Shown here one piece after another: positions 7,403-14,629 of a stretch of 64,000 nucleotides of DNA. Positions within the stretch are counted from its first letter, which is position 1. Every line of letters begins with the position of its first letter. Both the position numbers and the translations under genes were made by a program. Source of the stretch: Solilutibacter pythonis (GTDB lineage: Bacteria; Pseudomonadota; Gammaproteobacteria; Xanthomonadales; Xanthomonadaceae). Under the pieces are notes generated by a model, which was not told the origin of the DNA, made no database searches, and worked only from the letters and a program-made list of their open reading frames with translations. The stretch is taken from positions 1-64,000 of the forward strand of contig NZ_RFLY01000014.1 of the NCBI RefSeq assembly GCF_003697345.1, in the 5' to 3' direction.

Positions 7403-8629
7403 TTATCGTCGATCCGTATGGGCGGGCAGGGATGGCGGTGCTCTTCCCAGCGACACCGCGACAAGCACGAGGGCGATCAGGGCGAACGGCGCCCATTCGC
7501 GCCACTGGTACACGAGCGTGCCGATGACCGGCGCGACCACCATCGATAGTCCCTGCGCCACCGATATCGCCCCGGCGCAGGCGCCCTGTTCGTGCGCCTC
7601 GACCGCGTTGGCGGCCAGCGCCGAGGTGGCGGGAAACGCCATGCCCAGGCCGAAACCGGCGATGAAATAGCCCAGGCAGATCGATAGCGGATGGGCGAAG
7701 AGCAGCACGGAGCCGAAACCGGCCGCACCGAGCAGCGTGCCCCAGCGCAGCCATCGCGCGGGCGTGACATCGGGCCGGCGCGAGACCAGCGTCTGCGCCA
7801 CGATCAGGGCCAGTCCGGCGCAGCCCAGCGCCGCGCCGACCCAGGCGGCGGAGTCCCGCGCCTCCACGCGCAGCCGGTCGATCAGAAAGAACCCCAGGCA
7901 GATGTTGGCGATGATCACGCTGCCGTACATGGCGAAGGTGGCGAGCCAAGCTCGACGGATGCGGCGGTCGCCAGGGTTCATCCGGGCCATTTGTGTGGCG
8001 GCGGCGGGCTGACGGGATTCTTTCAGGCGCGAGAGCAGGGGGAGCGCGAATAACGGGAGAAGCGCGAAAACCGCCAGCGAAAGCGCGATGTCGTGACGGC
8101 CCACCCAGCCGGCCAGCGGAGGCGAAAGCACCATGCCGATGGCCCCGGCCGCGCCCAGACGGGCCATTGCCGGGGCGCGCTCGGTGTGGGCGGTCCGGTC
8201 CGCCACCCAGGCCATCGCCGCCACCGGGATACCGGCGTAGAAGCCGCCCATCACGCCGCGCGTCAGCAGCATTACCGCCAAGCTCAATGTCGCGGCGGGC
8301 GTGGCGTGCGGCGTCTGTCGCAGCGCCCACCAGGCATAGGCGGCCAGCGCCAGATAGGCCAGGGTGAAGCCGATCATCGAGATGCGCAGTGTCGTTACCC
8401 TGCCGCGCCTGTCGGCCACCTGGCCCCAGGCGCCGGCCAGTCCTATCCATATCAATCCCACCACGCCGAAGAGCATGCCGATGTGCCATGCCTTTAGGTT
8501 CAGGAGATGCGCCAGTGGGCTGGCCAATGCCACGAAGGCATAGATGGCGGCCATGCAGATCAGGTTGACCAGCAGCAGCGGCCGCATGTCGTTCATGGGA
8601 TTTCCCAGTGCGGATGCTTCCGGATTCAT
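7403..8629 (-). CDS. MFS transporter, last gene of the heme locus
   Basis: A 12-helix major facilitator of about 408 residues with the loop 2-3 signature GQVADRRGR and a long central loop. ATG 8629 is taken as the start because it overlaps the stop of the decayed ABC gene (ATGA, 8626-8629), a relic of translational coupling. ATG 8596 would also keep the whole first helix. Both termini appear cytoplasmic. Position after tonB and an ABC remnant, in a Fur-associated locus, suggests transport of a siderophore, heme breakdown product or other iron ligand, in the manner of MFS genes beside ABC pairs in siderophore loci. That role is inferred; a drug-efflux role cannot be excluded. Confidence 0.75.
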   Translation of the reverse strand: MNPEASALGNPMNDMRPLLLVNLICMAAIYAFVALASPLAHLLNLKAWHIGMLFGVVGLIWIGLAGAWGQVADRRGRVTTLRISMIGFTLAYLALAAYAWWALRQTPHATPAATLSLAVMLLTRGVMGGFYAGIPVAAMAWVADRTAHTERAPAMARLGAAGAIGMVLSPPLAGWVGRHDIALSLAVFALLPLFALPLLSRLKESRQPAAATQMARMNPGDRRIRRAWLATFAMYGSVIIANICLGFFLIDRLRVEARDSAAWVGAALGCAGLALIVAQTLVSRRPDVTPARWLRWGTLLGAAGFGSVLLFAHPLSICLGYFIAGFGLGMAFPATSALAANAVEAHEQGACAGAISVAQGLSMVVAPVIGTLVYQWREWAPFALIALVLVAVSLGRAPPSLPAHTDRR

Positions 8630-8883
8630 GCCGCGGCCCGCCATTGCTTGACACTTTGCCGTACCCGCCACGGTGCGGCATGGCGGCCGTCTCTCGCCGG
8701 TAATTCGGCAGGGGGGCCGGCTTCGGGTAACTGGTCGTCGTCGATGACCAGGATCTGCCGCGCTCCGGTCGTGGTCGAAAGCCGGTGTGCGATCACGATG
8801 ACGGCGTGTTCTCTCCCCGGTGCTGAGCTTGCGTGTTGCACGGCGCGTTTTTCGTCGGTCTCGAACGCTTGGCTCGCCTCGCG
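8626..8883 (-). pseudogene. Decayed ABC transporter, C-terminal nucleotide-binding piece
   Basis: An 85-codon tail that still aligns by eye with the end of an exporter-type ABC protein. It keeps the H-loop (IVIAHRLST), the following ILVIDD strand, an EAG turn and the typical closing helix around ARDG. Upstream, the place of Walker B plus D-loop (normally DEATSALD) has become REASQAFE, and nothing recognisable as Walker A, signature or membrane domain remains before tonB ends at 9138. Its stop overlaps the MFS start, so it was once the preceding gene of the same operon. The 8884-9137 stretch holds no gene and is probably further debris. Confidence 0.7.
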
Positions 8884-9137
8884 GTGGCCTTCGCGCATGT
8901 ATGTCGTGGACGGGGGTGGAGCTTGCCGCGACGGATGCCACGCGTGGTGCGGCGGTTCGTCGAAGGACCGGGAAGCCTCACGGCGGTGATGGGACGGCGG
9001 GAGTGCGGAGGGGGACGTTTGCTTGGGCATGCCAGTTTCCGTATCGGGATGGAATGGCTGGGTCATGCCGGCGGATGCCCTGGGGCGCTTGCCGCAACCT
9101 GGCTGCGAGGGTCGAGTATGGGGGTGTCTTGTCGCCA

Positions 9138-9884
9138 TCACCATTTCCGCCGAATGGAGAAATCCACCGGAATCATCACTTCCACAGGCATCGGGGTGAT
9201 GTCGGGCGGCGGCGGCGGTACCGGATTGGCGCGTTGCACGGTGGCGAGTGCGGCTTCGTCGAGCAGGTCGTGGCCGCTGCCGCGCGTGATGCGCCAACCA
9301 AGCAGATTGCCCTGCCGGTCTACCGAGATGCGCACGTAGACGGTGCCTTGCAACCCGGCGCGCTCGGCTTCGCGCGGATAGCGGCGGTGGCGTTCCAGGT
9401 GCGCTAGCAGCGCGCCCTGCCAGTTGGACACACGGGTTTTTCCAATGCCCGAGAGCGCCTGCCGGCCCGCCGCCTGCTCGGCGCTCGGCAAGGCGGCACT
9501 GGGGGGCGCGCTGGCGAGGGAGGCTTCGCTTTCGTGGGCATTGTCGGCTTCGGGTGTTTCCGCGGGCGCGGGGTCGGGTACCGGTGCGGGCAGTGGCTCC
9601 ACGTCGGGGTGCGGCGGCTTCGGCTGCTCGGGTTTGGGCTTGGGGCGCGGCTTGGGGCGTGCCGCGTCCTGTGCCGGTTGTGGCGGCCCGGGCGGCAAGT
9701 CCGTGGGCGGCGCGGCGGTTTTCGGTTCCGGCGTCATGTCCACCAGCAGCGCCGGCATCGGCGTGGTGGGGGTATCGGGCAGGCGCGCCCAATATAGCGA
9801 GGCGCCGATGGCGGCGGTGTGTAGTGCCAGCGCGGCGGCGAACCCGCCCGCCCATCGCACCCAGCCCCGATGGCATCCGTTCAT
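9138..9884 (-). CDS. tonB: TonB energy-transduction protein
   Basis: 248 residues: a short cytoplasmic N-terminus and one membrane anchor (residues about 12-32), a Pro/Lys/Glu-rich periplasmic spacer, and a C-terminal TonB domain (about 165-248) with YPREAERAGLQGTVYVR. It links the ExbB-ExbD proton motor to outer-membrane receptors, here most likely the HphR-like receptor of the same locus. Its start overlaps the exbD stop (ATGA, 9881-9884). A dedicated TonB within a heme cluster is common when the receptor needs its own transducer. Confidence 0.92.
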   Translation of the reverse strand: MNGCHRGWVRWAGGFAAALALHTAAIGASLYWARLPDTPTTPMPALLVDMTPEPKTAAPPTDLPPGPPQPAQDAARPKPRPKPKPEQPKPPHPDVEPLPAPVPDPAPAETPEADNAHESEASLASAPPSAALPSAEQAAGRQALSGIGKTRVSNWQGALLAHLERHRRYPREAERAGLQGTVYVRISVDRQGNLLGWRITRGSGHDLLDEAALATVQRANPVPPPPPDITPMPVEVMIPVDFSIRRKW

Positions 9885-10306
9885 GGCGCCGACCCCTCCA
9901 GCCCGACCAGCGCGACTTTCAGATAACCGATGCGGCGCAGGCTGTTCATCACCTCGACCAGCTCGCCGTAGGGCACTTGCTTGTCGGCGCGCAGGTGGAT
10001 GCGCTCGTCATGGTTGCCGTCGGTCAGCGCATCCAGCGCCGCGCCCAGTTTCTCGGGTTCGACGTGTCTGTCGTTCACGTGCAGGGTGTCGTCGGCCCGC
10101 ACGGTCAGGAATACCGGGGGCTTGTCCGCCGGGCGGGGCGGGGCGTTGCTTTCGGGCAATTCCACCGGCACGTTCACCGTCGCCAGCGGCGCGGCCACCA
10201 TGAAGATGATCAGCAGCACCAGCATCACGTCGATGAAGGGGGTGACGTTGATCTCGTGGTTTTCCTCGGGCAGGTCGTCGCCCGCGTCGCGCATTCCGAT
10301 CGCCAT
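9881..10306 (-). CDS. exbD: ExbD biopolymer transport protein
   Basis: 141 residues. One N-terminal membrane helix carries the family motif NVTPFIDVMLVLLIIF, including the essential intramembrane Asp (FIDV), and a periplasmic domain follows. With ExbB it forms the proton-driven stator for TonB. It lies 10 nt after exbB and overlaps tonB, so exbB-exbD-tonB are one translational unit. Confidence 0.95.
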   Translation of the reverse strand: MAIGMRDAGDDLPEENHEINVTPFIDVMLVLLIIFMVAAPLATVNVPVELPESNAPPRPADKPPVFLTVRADDTLHVNDRHVEPEKLGAALDALTDGNHDERIHLRADKQVPYGELVEVMNSLRRIGYLKVALVGLEGSAP

Positions 10307-10316
10307 GACGTCCTCC

Positions 10317-11027
10317 TCAATCCGCGTTGCCGGTCGCGCCGCGATCCAGCTCGCGCGAGACGGTCTGCTCGATCAGCGCCGAGACATCGCCCAGTTCCCC
10401 GCGTAGGCTGCCCAGCGAGCGGGTGAAATGGTTGTAGATGACCACCGCCGGAATCGCCGCCACCAGTCCCAGCGCCGTGGCCAGCAGGGCTTCGGCGATC
10501 CCCGGCGCGACCACCGCCAGGTTGGTGGTATTGGCCTGGGCGATGCCGATGAAGCTGTTCATGATCCCCCACACCGTGCCGAACAGGCCGACGAACGGCG
10601 CGACCGCGCCGATGCTGGCCAGGATGCCGATCCCCTGGCGCGCCTCGCGCAGCCAGCCAAGCTCGATGCGCGAAAACCGCGAGGCCACCCGCTCCTTTAC
10701 CCCGGCCGGGGCATCCAGCGTGCTGGAGAGCGCCAGCTCCGCCCGGGCCGCTTCCAGCAGTTGGCGGGCGGTGTCGTCGCCATCGGCGGGGAACTCTCCG
10801 GGGTCGGGTAATTGCCGGCTTCCGGCCAACAGGTTCCGCGCCGCGCGCAGGCGGCGGCGGCGGCGGGCGAGTTCCCGCTGCTTGACGATCAGCACCGTCC
10901 AGGTCACGAGCGAGGCCAGCACCAGGCCGATCATCACCGCCTTCACCACCCAGTCGGCGGAAAGATACATGCCCCAGGGGGTGAGGTTGGCCGCGTGTTC
11001 GGGCGAAAAAGTCGGAGTGTTCTGCAT
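10317..11027 (-). CDS. exbB: ExbB/MotA-TolQ family proton channel
   Basis: 236 residues with three membrane helices (about 22-42, 130-150 and 170-195) and the MotA/TolQ/ExbB signature region around GLFGTVWGIMNSF and EALLATALGLVAAIPAVV. ATG 11027 was chosen because the longer frame upstream reads through the ybaN region in the wrong phase. It builds the pentameric channel that houses ExbD and drives TonB. It sits 56 nt after ybaN. Confidence 0.93.
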   Translation of the reverse strand: MQNTPTFSPEHAANLTPWGMYLSADWVVKAVMIGLVLASLVTWTVLIVKQRELARRRRRLRAARNLLAGSRQLPDPGEFPADGDDTARQLLEAARAELALSSTLDAPAGVKERVASRFSRIELGWLREARQGIGILASIGAVAPFVGLFGTVWGIMNSFIGIAQANTTNLAVVAPGIAEALLATALGLVAAIPAVVIYNHFTRSLGSLRGELGDVSALIEQTVSRELDRGATGNAD

Positions 11028-11083
11028 GGGGTTCGGCTCGTATGGAAAAGGATGGATGACGATGAGGCGGCGTCCCTTGCCGC

Positions 11084-11464
11084 TCATGCGTCGGGGGGGC
11101 GGGCGCGTTGCGGCAGCGGCCGTGTCGCGACGAACACGGCCCCGGCCAGCAGCAGCGCCAGCGCGGCGAACGCCGGCAACGCCGGCGGGCGGGTCAGCCC
11201 GATGAAGAGGGCGAACCCGAGCGCCATCCCGGCCAGCGCGTAGCGCTTGCCCCGGCGGGAAATCGCGCCTTCCTCGTGCCAGTCGCGCAGGGTCTGCCCA
11301 TAGCGGGGATGCGCCAGCAGGCGTGCCTGCAAGCGCGGCGAGGAGCGGGTGAAACAGGCCAGCGCCAGGAGCAGGAAGATGGTGGTCGGCATCACCGGCA
11401 GCAGCGCGCCAATGAAGCCGAGCGCCACCATCAACCAGCCCAGGGCCAGCCACAACGTCCGCAT
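11084..11464 (-). CDS. DUF454/YbaN-type inner-membrane protein
   Basis: A 126-residue membrane protein with hydrophobic segments at about 3-40 and 78-115, separated by the conserved cytoplasmic stretch around FTRSSPRLQARLLAHPRYG. This pattern is characteristic of the YbaN/DUF454 family, whose biochemical role is not established. It begins 13 nt after the hemO stop and precedes exbB, so it is co-transcribed with heme utilisation genes. As I recall, DUF454 genes are often neighbours of heme oxygenases and heme receptors, hinting at a role in handling heme or its breakdown products at the inner membrane. That role is inference. Confidence 0.8.
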   Translation of the reverse strand: MRTLWLALGWLMVALGFIGALLPVMPTTIFLLLALACFTRSSPRLQARLLAHPRYGQTLRDWHEEGAISRRGKRYALAGMALGFALFIGLTRPPALPAFAALALLLAGAVFVATRPLPQRARPPDA

Positions 11465-11477
11465 GCCGGCCGGGCGC

Positions 11478-12059
11478 TCAGGCGAAGCAATGGGCGGCAT
11501 GGGCATGTACCCGTCGGAACGCCGTGCGCGCGGCCTCGGTGGCCTCGGCGCGCGCCGCCTCGTCCAGCGGCTCGCTGTCGAGCACCTGGGTGAAGGCGCG
11601 CCAATGCGGCGCGCGGCCATCGGGATGCGCGGCCAGGTGGCGCGCGCCGAAGTTCGCGCCCAGGCCCAGCCGAGCGGCCTGCTTGAACAGGATCGCCGCG
11701 CCCAGGTTGGAGCCTTCGGCCACGTAGAACCAGCCCAGCGCGGCCGGCAGCGGCATATCGGCATCGATCACCGCGGCGGTGTCCTCGGGCACGGGGATGT
11801 CGAGATCCCGCATGTCCTGGCGCAGGGCCTCCAGCCGCTGGCGCTCGGTCAGGTCGGCCACGCGCGCGCGCAGGCCGGCGTGGGCGAACAGCGGCGCGAT
11901 GTCGCGGTGGAACAGGTACTGCATGCGCAGGAAGCGGCCGTAGTGCGCGCGGCTGGCGAACGGCTCGCTTCGCATGATCGTCTGGTCCAGCGCGTCATGG
12001 GTTTCGCGGGTGGCTTCCTTGAGCTGCTTGCTGAAAGGAGAGGGCATCGGGTCGGTCAT
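11478..12059 (-). CDS. hemO: Biliverdin-producing heme oxygenase
   Basis: A 193-residue cytosolic enzyme that opens heme to biliverdin, CO and Fe2+. It shows the proximal heme ligand His21 in the ETHDALD context and the glycine-containing distal helix GSNLG at residues 116-120. The length fits bacterial HemO/PigA proteins (about 190-200). It lies 33 nt after the Slam gene. No strong Shine-Dalgarno precedes ATG 12059, so coupling to upstream translation is likely. It is the intracellular end of the pathway encoded by this locus, releasing iron from imported heme. Confidence 0.9.
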   Translation of the reverse strand: MTDPMPSPFSKQLKEATRETHDALDQTIMRSEPFASRAHYGRFLRMQYLFHRDIAPLFAHAGLRARVADLTERQRLEALRQDMRDLDIPVPEDTAAVIDADMPLPAALGWFYVAEGSNLGAAILFKQAARLGLGANFGARHLAAHPDGRAPHWRAFTQVLDSEPLDEAARAEATEAARTAFRRVHAHAAHCFA

Positions 12060-12092
12060 GATTTCGTGTCGGTTGGGGTGGAGAAATTCGGA

Positions 12093-13601
12093 TCAGAAGC
12101 GGCGTTCGAGCCGCAGGCTCGCGCTGTTTCGTTCGTGGCCGTAGAGCCAGTCCACGCTGCTGCGGGTGCGCCCATGCCGCAGCAACAGGCCGGGCGTCAG
12201 CCCGAAAACGTCGAATGCGGGCGCGCGCAGCAGCAGCGTCCAATGCTGCTCCAGGTCTTCGCGGCGGGCGCCGAGCAAGGGGTTGAAGGCGGCATGGCGG
12301 CGTTGCCGCAAGGTGGCCATCAGCATGGCGTCGAAGCGCTCGCCGAAGGCTTTGTGCGCGCCCAGCCGAAGCCCGTACGAGTGCCAGCTTTCCACCTCCA
12401 CGCGGGCGCGGCGGCGGGTGATGTCCGGGCCGCCGAAGAGCGTCCAGCGCCCGGGTAGGCTCTGCCAGAGGGTGGCGAAAACCGCGCTCTGCGTGCCGTC
12501 CAGACGGTCGTAGCCCTGCCGCAAGTGCCGTAGATAACGGTGGCTGCCTTCCACTTTCAAGAAGCGCTGGGGGGAAAGCGAATGCGACCACTCCGCCTGC
12601 ACCCCGTACCCGCGATACAGCGTGCGGTTGCCCAGCAGGGCATGTTCGTAGAGCGGGGCGAGGGTGAATTGATGGCGGGCGTTCTCGAAACTCCAGCCGG
12701 CCTGGAGGCTGGCATTGCCATCGTTGAAGGCGCTATGTCCGCGCCATGCCTGCCCGTAGGCCAGTCCGCGCACGTACAGGCCGTGGTGGCCCGAAAGTGG
12801 GAAGCGCCGGGCGATGGCGGCCTCGTAATCCAGCCCCGGCGCGGCGATGGCTTCGGGCGCGATGCGCTCGACCAGGCATTTGCCACTGCCCGTATCCAGC
12901 CACAGGCAGGTGCGGTCGCGCGAGGATTGGTTGAGGTTGCTGCTCCAGAGCGCGCCGACGGCCACCGAGCCTTGCCAGCTCCGGCGCTTTTCGAGCGATT
13001 TGATGAAAGTATCGACGTTGTGCGTCACGCCGCGCGTTCTGATGTCTTCCGTGTCCAGCCCGGCGCGGATGTCGCGGAACATCCGTTCGGCTTCCCCGTC
13101 CTGGTGGTTTTCGAACAGCACCCGCGCCAGCTCCAGTCGGCCCGGCAGGAAATCCGGCTGGATCGCCAGCAGCGCGCGGTATTCCGCCTCGGCCTGGGCG
13201 AGGTGCCCCGCCTGTCGCGCCAGCGCGCCCTGGGCGTGGTGCACCAGCATGTTGTCGTGGCCGGGCAGTTGTAGATAACGGTCGAGAAAGCGCCGCGCGT
13301 CCGCCCATTGGCGGCGGCCGATGGCCAGGTACAGCGCGCGCCCGGTCTGGTCCACGTCGGGGGCGACGGTATAGGTCTGGCCGTCGATGGTCAGGGTGTC
13401 GGCGGCGCTGGCATCCTGACGTGCTTCCTCTTCAAGCAGGGCGCGCTCCTTGGCGCGCGCATCGCGCTCGATGGCGTGGTCCAGCCGCAGCCGGGTATCG
13501 TCGCGCGCCTGCGCAAGCAGGGCCGGCGGAACGACCAGCAGGCAGGCCAGCAAGGCGCGGGCTTGCCGGGCGGCGGGTCTCGGTAATGGGGTTTCGTGCA
13601 T
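12093..13601 (-). CDS. Slam, outer-membrane translocator for the hemophore
   Basis: About 502 residues. A signal peptide lies at residues about 12-34. A periplasmic helical region with TPR-like repeats (about 75-185) contains alternating DARRFLDRYLQLPGHDN and QAEAEYRALLAIQPDF motifs. A C-terminal 14-strand-type barrel follows (DUF560 region, about 215-502), ending in the terminal Phe of LRLERRF. This is the architecture of surface lipoprotein assembly modulators (Slam), which export TbpB-like barrels across the outer membrane. It sits directly downstream of a hemophilin-like gene, its predicted client, as in the hphA-Slam arrangement of Acinetobacter. The start is uncertain: ATG 13601 gives the signal peptide, while ATG 13682 in the same frame lengthens it by 27 residues; neither has a good ribosome site. 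Confidence 0.88.
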   Translation of the reverse strand: MHETPLPRPAARQARALLACLLVVPPALLAQARDDTRLRLDHAIERDARAKERALLEEEARQDASAADTLTIDGQTYTVAPDVDQTGRALYLAIGRRQWADARRFLDRYLQLPGHDNMLVHHAQGALARQAGHLAQAEAEYRALLAIQPDFLPGRLELARVLFENHQDGEAERMFRDIRAGLDTEDIRTRGVTHNVDTFIKSLEKRRSWQGSVAVGALWSSNLNQSSRDRTCLWLDTGSGKCLVERIAPEAIAAPGLDYEAAIARRFPLSGHHGLYVRGLAYGQAWRGHSAFNDGNASLQAGWSFENARHQFTLAPLYEHALLGNRTLYRGYGVQAEWSHSLSPQRFLKVEGSHRYLRHLRQGYDRLDGTQSAVFATLWQSLPGRWTLFGGPDITRRRARVEVESWHSYGLRLGAHKAFGERFDAMLMATLRQRRHAAFNPLLGARREDLEQHWTLLLRAPAFDVFGLTPGLLLRHGRTRSSVDWLYGHERNSASLRLERRF

Positions 13602-13727
13602 ATGAATCGGGTTGTCCGGCGTGTTCCGTGCCGGGGCATGGCTGGCCTCCTGCTGGCTTTGCCCCACCGCTTTTTGAATCATCGCGTGTGCCCGGTTCGT
13701 CCTGAATCGGGCGGGTGTCGGGACGTC

Positions 13728-13760
13728 AATCCCCGAGTAGTGCCTCCGGCACCGGGATTA
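13728..13760 (-). promoter_or_regulatory. Hairpin immediately after the hemophore gene
   Basis: A nested inverted repeat starts at the TAA of the hemophore gene. The inner stem is GTGCC/GGCAC and the outer stem AATCCC/GGGATT. No T-run follows, so it should not terminate fully. A likely role is to protect the hemophore mRNA 3' end or reduce read-through into the translocator gene, giving more hemophore than Slam. Confidence 0.45.
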
Positions 13761-14549
13761 CGGCTGCTTGTTGCCGCCAAAGGCCGTGTCGTACTGGCTG
13801 CCGCCGGCAAAAGTGGCCATGCCGGCCAGCGCGGCCGCCTGGTTGCCGTAGAACTGGCCCTGCGAGCTGCCGCTGGCGCCATTGGGCGTGGACGTGTTGG
13901 TGGACATGGCCGTGGCCGTACCGTTGAAGCCGGAACCGCTGATGTTGGCGTTGATCGTTACCTTCAGGTCGCTGTTGGCAATGCTGCCGCTCAGCGTGTT
14001 GGCACCGAAATCGGCGGTGAAGGTGCCGGACATCAGGTTGGTGCCAAGCGTGTTGTGCTTGTTGATGCCCTTGACCGCGTAAGTGGCGCTGCCGCCGGTG
14101 GGCATGGTGGTGCCGGCCTTGTCGCCCACGTAGTAGACAGTGCGGTCGGTGAAGCCGCCGATGCTGCCGTTGGTGGACCACTCACCGAACCAGACGTCGC
14201 CCGCGCCGACCTTGGCGAAGCTGAACACGCCCATGCCCAGATGCGAACCTGGCAGATTGACGACTGGCAATGCCAGGCTGTAGACGGAGACGCCATCGGA
14301 CGTGCCGTAGGGGATGCTCAGCTTGGCGACGCCTTGCAGGTCGACAATCTTCAGGTTGTATAGGGTGCGGACACCAATACCTGCAAACCCGGGCTTATGT
14401 GGCCCGCCATTCCCTACCGATTTGCCGGTGACGACATTTTTGGTATTGCTGGAACCGCCAACAAACTGATCCTCAGCTTGCGCCGAGCCGATCATACCGA
14501 TCGCCAGCAGCGCCAACGCCAGGGTGGAAAACTTGTATTGCTTTTTCAT
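13758..14549 (-). CDS. Hemophilin/HphA-like secreted hemophore
   Basis: 263 residues. A Sec signal peptide ends at AQA (about residue 25) with no lipobox Cys, so the protein is soluble rather than lipidated. The rest is Gly/Ser/Thr/Asn-rich beta sequence. The C-terminal third reads like the eight-stranded TbpB-type barrel recognised by Slam: the run GQFYGNQAAALAGMATF followed by DTAFGGNKQ parallels the closing FFGxxAxxVGG and FGGKK motifs of that fold. The N-terminal half would hold heme. It lies between a HasR/HphR-type receptor and a Slam gene, beside heme oxygenase, so the assignment rests on fold-level motifs plus context. AGGA lies 8 nt before ATG 14549. Heme binding itself is predicted, not shown. 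Confidence 0.8.
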   Translation of the reverse strand: MKKQYKFSTLALALLAIGMIGSAQAEDQFVGGSSNTKNVVTGKSVGNGGPHKPGFAGIGVRTLYNLKIVDLQGVAKLSIPYGTSDGVSVYSLALPVVNLPGSHLGMGVFSFAKVGAGDVWFGEWSTNGSIGGFTDRTVYYVGDKAGTTMPTGGSATYAVKGINKHNTLGTNLMSGTFTADFGANTLSGSIANSDLKVTINANISGSGFNGTATAMSTNTSTPNGASGSSQGQFYGNQAAALAGMATFAGGSQYDTAFGGNKQP

Positions 14550-14629
14550 GAGATATTCCTATTCAAGTTGAAGTTAAAGATGCCGGGCATCCCGCCCGCC
14601 TGCCACAGCTCCATGCATGGCCGCACGGT

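Noticed and set aside
13391-13639. 82-codon frame behind an AGGAGG at about 13645-13650 before the Slam gene
   Set aside because: The ribosome site looks good, but the frame is out of phase with Slam and reads through its N-terminal coding region. No signal peptide or motif is present. It may influence Slam translation as a leader, but this is unsupported.
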